Assembly: GCA_030036915.1 (NCBI GenBank)
Contig: JASHSC010000208.1
Location: 1-8,916 of the forward strand
DNA: 8,916 nucleotides
DNA from: Terriglobia bacterium
GTDB lineage: Bacteria > Acidobacteriota > Terriglobia > UBA7540
Reading direction: 5' to 3'
The notes below the pieces were generated by a model that saw only the letters and a list, made by a program, of their open reading frames with translations, was not told where the DNA came from and ran no database searches. The translations under genes were made by a program, and so were the position numbers. This document shows positions 1 through 6,353 of this stretch, one piece after another. Each line of letters opens with the position of its first letter. The first letter of the stretch is position 1.

Positions 1-122
1 TCCACCTGGTCCACCGGCCGCTCAAGATAGAAGAGCAGGGGACGAATGATGGCGGGAACGGTCGGGATGTTGTTCAGCTTCTCCACGCGTTCGCGGATCA
101 ACTCTCGAAGTGTCTGCGTCAT
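1..122 (-). CDS. HDOD-domain protein, N-terminal 40 codons only (runs off the left edge)
   Basis: Forty codons are visible, beginning MTQTLRELIRERVEKLNNIP and continuing with TVPAIIRPLLFYLERPVDQV. The block 'L-x-N-I-P-T-V-P-A-I-I-x-P-L-L' is the usual opening of an HDOD domain, an HD-GYP-related helical signalling domain without phosphodiesterase residues that is often found in motility and stress signalling. The ATG at 122 is the only good start: a competing ATG just upstream is in another frame and hits TGA at the start codon. A GGAG lies 14 nt upstream, which is rather far. The gene follows motB on the same strand after 111 bp and has its own sigma-28-like promoter, so a chemotaxis or flagellar signalling role is plausible. 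The rest of the protein, including any C-terminal effector domain, lies outside the window. Confidence 0.72.
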   Translation of the reverse strand, partial: MTQTLRELIRERVEKLNNIPTVPAIIRPLLFYLERPVDQV

Positions 123-147
123 GGCCGATTCGATAGCTCCATGTATT

Positions 148-175
148 TTATCGGCAGGTCCGGGACAAAACATAA
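148..175 (-). promoter_or_regulatory. sigma-28 (FliA)-type promoter upstream of the HDOD gene
   Basis: On the minus strand the sequence reads TTATGTTT, 12 nt, GCCGATAA. The -10 element is a perfect match to the classical flagellar sigma-28 consensus (TAAAGTTT-N11-GCCGATAA), and the -35 matches 6 of 8. The same 12-nt spacing occurs in the stronger site at 2345-2372. Transcription would begin near position 141, giving a leader of about 20 nt before the ATG at 122. The promoter sits in the gap after motB, so the HDOD gene may be transcribed both from here and by read-through from flbD-motAB. Confidence 0.55.
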
Positions 176-233
176 GAGTGCGGTTGATAACCCTGAAGTC
201 AGTAATCTCCGCCGAAAGGCAACGCTCGCTCCA

Positions 234-1040
234 TTACCGGGTAGCGGTGGGCCTTTCCGGAGTGGAGCTGAGCACCACCACGTCCACGCGGCGGTTTTGT
301 GCCCGGCCTTCGGGGTTTAAGTTGGTGGCGACGGGATGGTATTCCGCGTAACCGGCGGCGGAGAGCCGCATGGCGGGGAAATTGTATTTCGTAATGAACA
401 GCCGAATCATCTCCGTGGCGCGCGCGGTGGAGAGTTCCCAGTTGGAGGCAAACTGCGCGTTGTGAATCGGCACGTTGTCCGTGTGGCCCTCGAAGCGAAT
501 GTTGTTGGGCTGGGCCATCAGCACCTGGGCGATGCGGCGCACGGCCGCTTCCGAAGTGGGCCGAAGCTCCGCCGAGCCGCTATCAAAGAAGCCCACTTCG
601 CGCAGCGTGATCACCAGGCCCTCGCGGCTGGTCTTCAGCGCCACCACATGCCGCTGAATTTCTGGCGCCAGGGCGCCCGATAGCTGCTTCTCCAACGCAT
701 CCATGTCTCTCGTGGGTGGAGAACCCGACATGCTTTGAAAAGGCGATCCCATCCGGCTGTTGCCGGATATTCCTTTGCCATCTTCGATCATAGGAATGTT
801 CTGGGCTGGCAGGGGATCGGCGGAAACCATGGGAATACGCGAGTTTGCCGTCTCAAAGATCCCCATTTGCTGGAATGCTTCCTGAATGGCCTGGGCGATT
901 TTCCCCACCTTGCGCTTATCCACCTGCGAGGAGGAGAACAGCACGACAAAGAAGGCAAACAGAAGGGTGATGAAGTCCGCGTAGGACACCAGCCAGCGCT
1001 CATGATTGACGTGCTCGGCGGCTTTTTTCTTCCGGCTCAT
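234..1040 (-). CDS. motB: Flagellar motor stator protein MotB
   Basis: MotB anchors the stator to peptidoglycan and carries the ion-binding aspartate of the channel. The 268-residue protein has a short basic cytoplasmic N-terminus (SRKKKAAEHVNHERW). One transmembrane helix follows at about residues 18-36 (LVSYADFITLLFAFFVVLF), in which Asp22 matches the ion-carrying Asp32 of E. coli MotB. A Gly/Ser/Met-rich linker spans about 60-115, and an OmpA-like peptidoglycan-binding domain covers about 140-258. The OmpA signature is clear: FDSGSAEL, EGHTDNVP (185-191), NWELSTARA (200-208) and QNRRVDVVV (249-257). The ATG overlaps the motA stop by ATGA, so translation is probably coupled. Length and domain order are normal for the family. 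The transported ion (H+ or Na+) cannot be read from this with confidence. Confidence 0.95.
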   Translation of the reverse strand: MSRKKKAAEHVNHERWLVSYADFITLLFAFFVVLFSSSQVDKRKVGKIAQAIQEAFQQMGIFETANSRIPMVSADPLPAQNIPMIEDGKGISGNSRMGSPFQSMSGSPPTRDMDALEKQLSGALAPEIQRHVVALKTSREGLVITLREVGFFDSGSAELRPTSEAAVRRIAQVLMAQPNNIRFEGHTDNVPIHNAQFASNWELSTARATEMIRLFITKYNFPAMRLSAAGYAEYHPVATNLNPEGRAQNRRVDVVVLSSTPERPTATR

Positions 1041-1816
1041 GCCGCGGCCTCACGGGATTCCTCCGGCGCGGGTGAATCCGCCAGAAAGCCGTTCAACTTG
1101 GTCTCCACCATGCGGGGGTTCAGGCCTTCCAGGATCGAGACTACGCCTTCCAGCATCATCTCGCGCATCTGGTGCTCGGAGCGGTTGCGAATCTTCAGCT
1201 TGCCGGCCGAAGGCAGGAAAAACAGGTTGGCAGCCGCAACGCCGTAGATCGTGGCCACGAATGCGACGGCGATGCCGCGGCCCACCTCATCAATGTTGTC
1301 GAGGTGCTGCATCACCTGAATCAGCCCCAGCACTGCGCCGATGATGCCGATGGTAGGCGAAAATCCGCCGGCGGCCTCAAACACCTGGGGAATGTGCTCC
1401 TCGTGCTCGGCCTGGTTCTCGAGCTCCAGTTCCATCATCTTGCGCAGCTCCTGGGGCTCAGTGCCGTCCACGGCCAGCATCAGCGACTTGCGCAGAAAGG
1501 GCTCCTTCACGTTCTCAAGCTCGCGATCGAGCGAAACAATGCCCTCTTTCCGCGCCTTGCTGGCGAAATCCACGATCTCCTTGATCAACTGCTTGGGGTC
1601 CGCTTGCCGGTCGAAGAAGACATTACCCAGACGCTTGAAGCTGGTCAGCACCACCGGAAGGGGGAACTGCAACATGACGGCGCCAATCGTGCCGCCAAAG
1701 ACAATCATCGCGGCCGTGGGCTGGAGAATTTGGGCAACCTTCCCCCCTTCCAGCAACAGGCCGGCCATGATCCCGCCAATGGCCAGCAGCACTCCACCCC
1801 AACTACTCTTGTCCAC
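1037..1816 (-). CDS. motA: Flagellar motor stator protein MotA (MotA/PomA family), GTG start
   Basis: MotA/PomA forms the pentameric ring of the stator around MotB and drives rotation of the C-ring through its cytoplasmic loop. At 259 residues it is close to the compact PomA-type length. Predicted membrane segments are about 7-23, 34-52, 151-170 and 180-202. The large cytoplasmic loop between segments 2 and 3 carries SKARKEGIVSLDRELE. In this loop Arg89 and Glu99 fit the charged residues that contact FliG. Pro154 in GFSPTIGIIGAVLGLI corresponds to the conserved proline of helix 3. The start is GTG at 1816, preceded by AAGGGGAAAGAAG. The only nearby ATG (1839) opens a three-codon frame ending in TAA, so it cannot be the start. 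The gene lies between flbD and motB in one operon. Confidence 0.95.
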   Translation of the reverse strand: MDKSSWGGVLLAIGGIMAGLLLEGGKVAQILQPTAAMIVFGGTIGAVMLQFPLPVVLTSFKRLGNVFFDRQADPKQLIKEIVDFASKARKEGIVSLDRELENVKEPFLRKSLMLAVDGTEPQELRKMMELELENQAEHEEHIPQVFEAAGGFSPTIGIIGAVLGLIQVMQHLDNIDEVGRGIAVAFVATIYGVAAANLFFLPSAGKLKIRNRSEHQMREMMLEGVVSILEGLNPRMVETKLNGFLADSPAPEESREAAA

Positions 1817-1825
1817 CTTCTTTCC

Positions 1826-1861
1826 CCTTATCCGGCCATCTAACCGGCCCTTTATCCGGCA
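1826..1861. repeat. Three imperfect 12-bp tandem units over the flbD stop
   Basis: The plus strand reads CCTTATCCGGCC, ATCTAACCGGCC, CTTTATCCGGCA. Because the unit is 12 bp, all three copies stay in the flbD frame and each encodes Ala-Gly-stop: GCC GGA TAA, GCC GGT TAG and GCC GGA TAA. The gene therefore ends in three successive in-frame stops, and the middle of the array contains a minimal ATG GCC GGA TAA frame just before the motA ribosome-binding site. It looks like a small slippage expansion of the end of flbD. Confidence 0.6.
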
Positions 1862-2163
1862 AGCTCAGATGAGTCTCCCGGCTCTTCCTGCCTCTCCGGT
1901 TCGTCAACCTTCTCCTGCTCCCTGATTGCTTCTGCGAGAGGCTCCTCGACGGGGTTTTCGATGGAAGGGAAAACCAGTCTCGGGCCACGCAAGCGACGGC
2001 GGTAGTCAATGATTCGCGTCATCACCTCTTCGGCGGTTTCAAGGACTACGATCTTCTCGCCCGTAATCAGGGTAATGACCGTGTCCGGCGCGTTCTCAAT
2101 GAACTTGATCAGCTCGGAATTCACTACCAGCGGCCGGTTGTTGAGCCGCGTCAGCCAGATCAT
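1852..2163 (-). CDS. flbD: FlbD/SwrD-family flagellar protein
   Basis: The 103-residue product begins MIWLTRLNNRPLVVNSELIK and continues FIENAPDTVITLITGEKIVV, followed by a helix ETAEEVMTRIIDYRRRL. This is the compact beta-rich fold of the FlbD/SwrD family. In Bacillus the SwrD member raises motor torque, and the family is typically found next to motAB, as here. Beyond residue 60 there is an acidic, Pro/Glu-rich tail (to 103) that makes the protein longer than typical 65-85-residue members. The start at 2163 is chosen over upstream in-frame ATGs because the family begins exactly at M-I-x-L-T-R-L and GAAGGGG lies 6 nt upstream. It is the first gene of the flbD-motA-motB operon. The family match is confident; the biochemical role is inferred from SwrD. 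Confidence 0.88.
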   Translation of the reverse strand: MIWLTRLNNRPLVVNSELIKFIENAPDTVITLITGEKIVVLETAEEVMTRIIDYRRRLRGPRLVFPSIENPVEEPLAEAIREQEKVDEPERQEEPGDSSELAG

Positions 2164-2228
2164 GACAGCCCCTTCCCTTTCCCAGGAGAGTTCGCAGACT
2201 TCTCGCGGCGAATCCCTCCCCAAGGGGT

Positions 2229-2255
2229 ACATCGGCAATTTGCCGGGGAGCTTTC
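2229..2255 (-). promoter_or_regulatory. Probable sigma-28-like promoter for flbD-motA-motB
   Basis: On the minus strand the sequence is GAAAGCTC, 11 nt, GCCGATGT. Against TAAAGTTT-N11-GCCGATAA this is 5 of 8 in the -35, exact spacing, and 6 of 8 in the -10 with the GCCGAT core intact. The expected start near 2222 gives a leader of about 59 nt before flbD. On its own it would be a weak call. Its location ahead of stator genes and the presence of two better sites in the same 2.4 kb support it. Confidence 0.42.
2233..2245. promoter_or_regulatory. 13-bp palindrome overlapping the flbD promoter -10
   Basis: CGGCAATTTGCCG is a perfect 6-bp inverted repeat around one central base. It covers part of the -10 element and most of the adjoining spacer of the flbD promoter. 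Such a placement would suit a repressor operator, but the short arms mean chance cannot be excluded. Confidence 0.25.
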
Positions 2256-2290
2256 GTCTTAAATGGGCGTTAATGAGGGGGAGATTAGAA

Positions 2291-2330
2291 AGCGTCGCAA
2301 GTCGTCATGAAAGCAGGACTTGCGGACGCT
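2291..2330. repeat. Imperfect 13-bp inverted repeat between two divergent sigma-28-like promoters
   Basis: Arms AGCGTCGCAAGTC (2291-2303) and GACTTGCGGACGCT (2317-2330) are complementary over 13 pairs with one bulged G, separated by 13 nt. No T-run follows on either strand, so it does not look like an intrinsic terminator. It begins 36 bp upstream of the minus-strand -35 and ends 15 bp before the plus-strand -35. It is therefore upstream of both expected transcription starts and would act as DNA, for example as a shared regulator-binding dyad. Confidence 0.5.
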
Positions 2331-2344
2331 GCTTCAAAAAATAT

Positions 2345-2372
2345 TCAAGTTTTACAAAATCCCTGCCGATAA
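2345..2372 (+). promoter_or_regulatory. Strong sigma-28 (FliA)-type promoter reading rightward
   Basis: The plus strand reads TCAAGTTT, 12 nt, GCCGATAA, which matches 15 of the 16 positions of the flagellar sigma-28 consensus with one extra spacer base. The 12-nt spacing is the same as at 148-175. Transcription would start near 2379. It points away from flbD and toward the small membrane-protein ORF at 2436-2606, leaving a leader of about 57 nt. No other plus-strand gene lies within reach before the converging propeller gene. Confidence 0.65.
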
Positions 2373-2435
2373 GAGGAACGGAAGTAGAAAGAAACCTGGA
2401 TTCTGGAGCTGGAATAGCCCGATTCGAAGGTAGTA

Positions 2436-2606
2436 ATGATGAGCGTCATTCACCAACTCGTCCCCATCTTCATCGTCGTTCAATTCGCATTGGTTCTGGT
2501 AGCTCTGTCTGCGGCGATGTTACTGGCCGATCCTCAAACTATGCTACCGCCGAGGAAAAGCCGCCGTCGCAAAGCTGTCCGGCCAGATACAAGTTCACGC
2601 GCTTAG
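2436..2606 (+). CDS. Small single-pass membrane protein (56 aa), putative late flagellar gene
   Basis: The ORF has two adjacent ATGs (2436 and 2439) after GAAGG at 2426-2430, giving 5- or 8-nt spacing. The product starts MMSVIHQ, then has a hydrophobic segment at about residues 8-31 (LVPIFIVVQFALVLVALSAA, then MLLA) with one Gln in the middle. A Pro-rich turn and a strongly basic tail follow (PPRKSRRRKAVR at 38-49). By the positive-inside rule this predicts N-out, C-in topology. It ends with TAG at 2604, 14 bp before the stop of the convergent gene. A near-perfect sigma-28 promoter lies upstream, and the flbD-motAB operon is divergent from it. I recognise no family. A role in motility is inferred only from promoter and location; a chance ORF remains possible. 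Confidence 0.5.
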   Translation: MMSVIHQLVPIFIVVQFALVLVALSAAMLLADPQTMLPPRKSRRRKAVRPDTSSRA

Positions 2607-2620
2607 CTCTTTGTGCCGGC

Positions 2621-3877
2621 TCATCCGGGTCGATTCTCGTACCACTTCACATTTCCCGTGGAAGAACCAATCGTCACAACGTCCAGGCGGCCGTCGCCGT
2701 TTACATCCGCGATAACCACTCCCGAAGCGGCCATGTCGGCATCAACAAGCTGCCTTTCCCAACCAAGTCCCGAGGCATCGGTAGCGTAATAAACAAGCAG
2801 GCTGGTGCCCGGCCCGCGAAAGCCCGCCACGATCTCGTCGTTCCCGTCGCCATCCAAATCGGCGCAAGCCAGCGCATGACCTTCGTGAAAGTTTGGGTCG
2901 ATTACGCGCCGCAGCCACAACTTTCCGGGCTCGCCCGCGGTGTAAACCACCACTTGATCCCCGTGCCAGGGTTCAATCGTAGCGAGAAATCGTTTCCCAC
3001 CTACGTTGCCCACGCCGATTTCACTCGAGCCGCGCTTCGGCCTGGACTGCTGATCGCCTTCACCCAGGCGCGTGCGCGTCCAGGTGAGCTCAGTGCCCGA
3101 TCCCGCCGAGCGAAACAGGTGCACACCTTCGAAGCTCGCAGTCAGGATTTCGTCCCGCCCATCGCCGTCCCAATCCAGCACATTCAGTCCGTGAATGACC
3201 GTCAAGGATTCATCAATCAGATGGGAGGGCCAAGCAGGCGGCGCTTGTTGAGAGTCTGCGGCACTGTCCAAATCAACCTCCGGCATTTCGAACCAGGTGA
3301 GCGGCGCAGGCACTTTATAATCCGGAGCTACGGCGCCATGGCCCAGCAGGGGCGCGTCCACCAAGGCCAGCCGGCCCGTGCCGTCCAGGTTTGCCCAGCG
3401 CAATCGATGCGAAGTGGGAATCTTGCCGAGCGGAGCGAGCCGCCACTCCTGATCCCAATAAACGGCCGGCCGCGCCCACCACAAACTGCCTCCCTGCGTG
3501 CTGTCGTTCAGCGCAAAGTCGCTGGCCAGCGCCATCCCTCGCGCCGGATATCCCGGATGAAACAGCGGTGCCAGGCTGATGTTCTTGTGCGTCACAGTGG
3601 TGACGGGCCGCGGCGTCCATGTGGGGTTCTCATACCACTCCACGATACTCTTCGCCGAACTCAGCGCGAGGATGTCCAGCCGGCCGTCGCCGTTCACATC
3701 CGCCACGGCCACCTGATAACCCTCGGGAATCTTCGCCACCTCGTGCGTTTGCCACGCGATCATCTTGCGCTTCTGCACCTCCTGATGGGGCTGCGCCACG
3801 GCCGGCCTGGCCGCAAGGCCCAGACCAAGGCCCAAACTCTCCTGCAAAAATCTCCGTCGCGAACCCTGGTTCTTCAC
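2621..3877 (-). CDS. Tat-exported VCBS/FG-GAP repeat beta-propeller protein
   Basis: From the GTG at 3877 the protein is 418 residues. It opens MKNQGSRRRFLQES with a hydrophobic stretch to AVAQ (about 28): SRRRFLQ fits the twin-arginine motif and predicts export in a folded state. Calcium-binding-type D-x-[DN]-G-D-G loops occur at 60-68, 235-242, 340-347 and 391-399. A degenerate one lies near 165, consistent with a multi-bladed propeller. WYEN follows the first and last loops. The start is uncertain: the frame stays open to TTG 3997 and ATG 3994, but those put about 46 residues before the Tat motif and none has a good ribosome-binding site. It is divergent from the epimerase-like gene and resembles the plus-strand protein at 4968. 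The segment HALACADLDGDGNDEIVAGF recalls the propeller of fungal aldos-2-ulose dehydratase, from memory only; substrate unknown. Confidence 0.82.
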   Translation of the reverse strand: MKNQGSRRRFLQESLGLGLGLAARPAVAQPHQEVQKRKMIAWQTHEVAKIPEGYQVAVADVNGDGRLDILALSSAKSIVEWYENPTWTPRPVTTVTHKNISLAPLFHPGYPARGMALASDFALNDSTQGGSLWWARPAVYWDQEWRLAPLGKIPTSHRLRWANLDGTGRLALVDAPLLGHGAVAPDYKVPAPLTWFEMPEVDLDSAADSQQAPPAWPSHLIDESLTVIHGLNVLDWDGDGRDEILTASFEGVHLFRSAGSGTELTWTRTRLGEGDQQSRPKRGSSEIGVGNVGGKRFLATIEPWHGDQVVVYTAGEPGKLWLRRVIDPNFHEGHALACADLDGDGNDEIVAGFRGPGTSLLVYYATDASGLGWERQLVDADMAASGVVIADVNGDGRLDVVTIGSSTGNVKWYENRPG

Positions 3878-4070
3878 AGCCGTCAAGTTTAGCGCGATGG
3901 CGTCTTGTGCGCACGGATTTGGCGTGAGAAAATCCCATCCTCTGGATCTAACCCGGCGCGGCGGCCGGCAGAATCTCTCGGCGCAGGAAGCCATCAACCG
4001 ATGTGCGCCGCGGAATTTTCATCGCCTCCTGATCAGCGATCGAGAGCTTGAAAAAGAAAGGAACGACAAA

Positions 4071-4925
4071 ATGAAATACGGCGTCAATACCATGGTCTGG
4101 ACAACTCAGGTGGGCGCGAAGCAGGATCCGCTCTTCGCGCGCATCAAGAAGTGGGGGTTTGACGGCGTCGAGCTTTTTCTCTCGACGGATGAGCCCGCGA
4201 ATATTCCGGCGGTGCGCGCCACGCTCGACCGCCTCGAACTCGAACGCACCACCTGCGTCGTGCTGCCGCGCCACGCCAATCTGGTGAGCGCCGATGCCGC
4301 CACGCGCGCGCAAGGCGTGGAATTCCTGATGAAATGCGTCGACCGGACGGCGGACCTGGGCGGCAAGCTGATGTGCGGCCCGCTCTATGCCGGTCTGGGC
4401 GTGATGACCGGGAGCCGGCGCACCGAAAAGGAATGGAGGTGGGCCGTTAAGGCCCTGCGTGCCGCCGCCGCACGCGCGCAAAAGCGCGGTGTCTGCATTT
4501 GCCTCGAACCGCTCAACCGCTTTGAGACTTATTTCGTCAACACGCTCGAAGACGCCGCCCGGCTGGTGCGAGCAATTGGCGCGCCCAATGTGAAGATTCA
4601 CTTTGATACATTTCACGCCAACATCGAGGAACAGCATCCCGCGAAATCGCTACGCGCCGTGGCGAAGTACGTGGGGCACGTCCACATTTCTGAAAACGAC
4701 CGCGGCATTCCGGGCACCGGACACACCGATTGGACGGGGGTTCTGAAAGTGCTCAAGCAAACTGGCTACGACGGCTGGCTGACCATCGAATCGTTCGCCC
4801 AGCCGGAGCCAGCGCTCGCCGCGGCCGCCGCCATTTGGCGCGACCTCGCACCCACCGGCGATGACCTGGCGCGCCAGGGACTGCGCTTCACGAAAAATCT
4901 GGCGCGAAAAGTTGGAATATCCTAG
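4071..4925 (+). CDS. Sugar 3-epimerase-like TIM-barrel protein (D-tagatose/D-psicose 3-epimerase family)
   Basis: The 284-residue protein begins MKYGVNTMVW and is a xylose-isomerase-like TIM barrel expected to be cytoplasmic (no signal peptide). The family uses a divalent metal, usually Mn2+ or Co2+, to epimerise ketoses at C3. The metal-site pattern is present: Glu146 in LEPLNRFET, Asp179 in FDTFHANIEE, His205 in GHVHISENDRG and Glu240 in TIESF. Glu152, His182 and Arg211 fit the substrate residues. The intervals (33, 26 and 35 residues) equal those I recall for Agrobacterium D-psicose 3-epimerase (Glu150, Asp183, His209, Glu244). The ATG at 4071 has AAAGGA 8 nt upstream; the frame remains open farther upstream but without family similarity. 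The secreted propeller gene follows 42 bp later, probably in the same transcript. The exact sugar is unknown. Confidence 0.88.
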   Translation: MKYGVNTMVWTTQVGAKQDPLFARIKKWGFDGVELFLSTDEPANIPAVRATLDRLELERTTCVVLPRHANLVSADAATRAQGVEFLMKCVDRTADLGGKLMCGPLYAGLGVMTGSRRTEKEWRWAVKALRAAAARAQKRGVCICLEPLNRFETYFVNTLEDAARLVRAIGAPNVKIHFDTFHANIEEQHPAKSLRAVAKYVGHVHISENDRGIPGTGHTDWTGVLKVLKQTGYDGWLTIESFAQPEPALAAAAAIWRDLAPTGDDLARQGLRFTKNLARKVGIS

Positions 4926-4967
4926 AGCCACCCCACAGGGGGCCGGCCGACTACCAAGGAGAATTCG

Positions 4968-6248
4968 ATGTCCGCAATCTTTTCTGGAAAGCGTCGGGCG
5001 CTCGGCAACATAGCGCGAAGAATCGCCCCATGGATGAGCCTGCCGGTTCTCGCCTCCTGCATCCTCTGGATAACCGGGCGCCTCAGCGCACAAAGTTCCG
5101 AGCAAAGCTCCGCGGAAATTCCATTCTACAAACACACGATCGACCTTGGGGAGAGCGAGGCTGCGGAAGTCGCCGATGTGAATCGCGACGGGAAGCTCGA
5201 CATTATTTCCGGCGAAAACTGGTATGAGCAGACAACTCCGGGCAAAGATGGCCCGCGCTGGATCAAACACCACTTTCGAAACCTGGGATGGGTCGCCAAC
5301 TACGTGGAAGATCTCGGTGACCTTGCCATCGACATAAACGGCGACGGTTATCCCGATGTCGTCACCAGCTCCTACTGGGGCGACACTCTCGCTTGGTGGG
5401 AGAACCCGGGCAAATCGAGCAAGCCCTGGGTGAAGCATGTGATTGAGAAGCGCGCGCCCGTGGAGTTCTCCTTTCTGGTGGACATTCTCAATACCGGCAA
5501 GCCCCAGCAGGTTCTGCCGCAATTCGGCGACAAAAATTTCCCCCTGACCTGGTATGAAATCGAAGGCAAAGGGAGCGACGCGCATTGGGTGGGGCACATC
5601 GTCAGCCCGCGCAGCTACGGGCACGGCATCGGCGCTGGAGATGTGAACGGCGACGGCCGCACGGACATCATCACGCCCCAGGGATGGTTTGAAGCTCCGC
5701 CCGACCCTCGCAACGGCCAATGGGTTTTCCATCCCGAATTTGACCTGGGAGCCACCGGTTTCATCTATGTGATGGACGTGAACGGCGATGGCCTGCCGGA
5801 TATCGTTACCAGCCTGGGCCACGACTACGGAATTTTCTGGATGGAACAAAAGAAAGACGACCAGGGCAACCGCACGTGGGTGAAACACATGATTGACAAT
5901 GCGTGGTCGCAGGCTCATGCCATGACCATCGCTGACCTCAAGGGCGACGGCAACCCGGTTCTGATCACGGGGAAGCGCTACTACGCGCATGAACACGATC
6001 CTGGCGCGAATGAGCCGCTCGGCCTTTATTGGTACCAGAAAATTCAGGACGGGCAAAATATCCAATGGCGCCGGCACATCATCGACTACAGCACGCGCAC
6101 CGGAACCGGAATGCAGGTCTGCGTCGCCGACGTCGATGGCGATGGCGACCTGGATATCGTGGTGGGCGGAAAATCCGGGCTCTTCTTCTTCGAAAACATG
6201 ACCAAGGGCCGGAAAGTGCCGCTGACCGACGTCATTGAGACTCCATAA
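4968..6248 (+). CDS. Secreted VCBS/FG-GAP repeat beta-propeller protein
   Basis: The 426-residue protein has a basic N-terminus (GKRRALGNIARR), a hydrophobic core at about 22-37 and a likely cleavage after LSAQ (42), so it should be exported by Sec. Six D-x-[DNK]-x-D-G loops are visible at residues 70, 122, 225, 270, 323 and 388. A degenerate one lies near 172 (VDILNTGKPQ), suggesting a seven-bladed propeller in which most blades bind calcium. Recurrent WxKH and W[YF]E elements sit between loops. The ATG at 4968 has a strong AAGGAG 6 nt upstream. LASC at 28-31 resembles a lipobox, but the hydrophobic stretch continues past the Cys, so ordinary signal peptidase cleavage is more likely. It follows the epimerase-like gene in the same direction and is paralogous in design to the minus-strand protein at 2621. 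Sugar binding or modification is inferred from context only. Confidence 0.85.
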   Translation: MSAIFSGKRRALGNIARRIAPWMSLPVLASCILWITGRLSAQSSEQSSAEIPFYKHTIDLGESEAAEVADVNRDGKLDIISGENWYEQTTPGKDGPRWIKHHFRNLGWVANYVEDLGDLAIDINGDGYPDVVTSSYWGDTLAWWENPGKSSKPWVKHVIEKRAPVEFSFLVDILNTGKPQQVLPQFGDKNFPLTWYEIEGKGSDAHWVGHIVSPRSYGHGIGAGDVNGDGRTDIITPQGWFEAPPDPRNGQWVFHPEFDLGATGFIYVMDVNGDGLPDIVTSLGHDYGIFWMEQKKDDQGNRTWVKHMIDNAWSQAHAMTIADLKGDGNPVLITGKRYYAHEHDPGANEPLGLYWYQKIQDGQNIQWRRHIIDYSTRTGTGMQVCVADVDGDGDLDIVVGGKSGLFFFENMTKGRKVPLTDVIETP

Positions 6249-6271
6249 TCCCCGCGTGTTGCGTGCGCTGC

Positions 6272-6280
6272 TGATATAAT
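6272..6280 (+). promoter_or_regulatory. Extended -10 promoter element upstream of glmS
   Basis: TGATATAAT is a perfect extended -10 (TGnTATAAT). No good -35 is present at 16-18 bp, and the TTGCGT at 6259 is too close (10 bp). The start would be near 6287, giving a leader of about 67 nt that contains a small hairpin (CGCTC/GAGCG, 6307-6321). The leader is too short for a glmS ribozyme and shows no sign of one. Confidence 0.5.
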
Positions 6281-6353
6281 CAAAAATTCTCAACCCCTTG
6301 GTGGGCCGCTCTAGACGAGCGTGGTGCGCCATCTGCGCCCGCCCGGAAATTTT

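Noticed and set aside
2291..2330. Inverted repeat as an intrinsic terminator
   Set aside because: No U-run follows on either strand, and it lies upstream of both inferred transcription starts.
2009..3892. A 627-codon plus-strand open frame
   Set aside because: It runs antisense across flbD's 5' part, the promoter region and the VCBS gene. Both minus-strand genes have clear family features, whereas this translation does not resemble a protein family.
3878..4070. Promoters in the 193-bp region between the divergent VCBS and epimerase genes
   Set aside because: A few TTG-like hexamers are present, but no pair of -35 and -10 elements at proper spacing stood out on either strand. Part of this stretch could also be coding if the VCBS gene starts at 3994.
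4991..5095. Lipoprotein signal (LASC) in the plus-strand propeller protein
   Set aside because: The hydrophobic stretch continues after the Cys (ILWITG) and a better Sec cleavage site follows at LSAQ, so lipid attachment is not favoured.
6249..6353. Possible glmS ribozyme or other riboswitch in the glmS leader
   Set aside because: The leader after the likely start is only about 67 nt, and the conserved glmS ribozyme core is not seen. Only a 5-bp hairpin is present.
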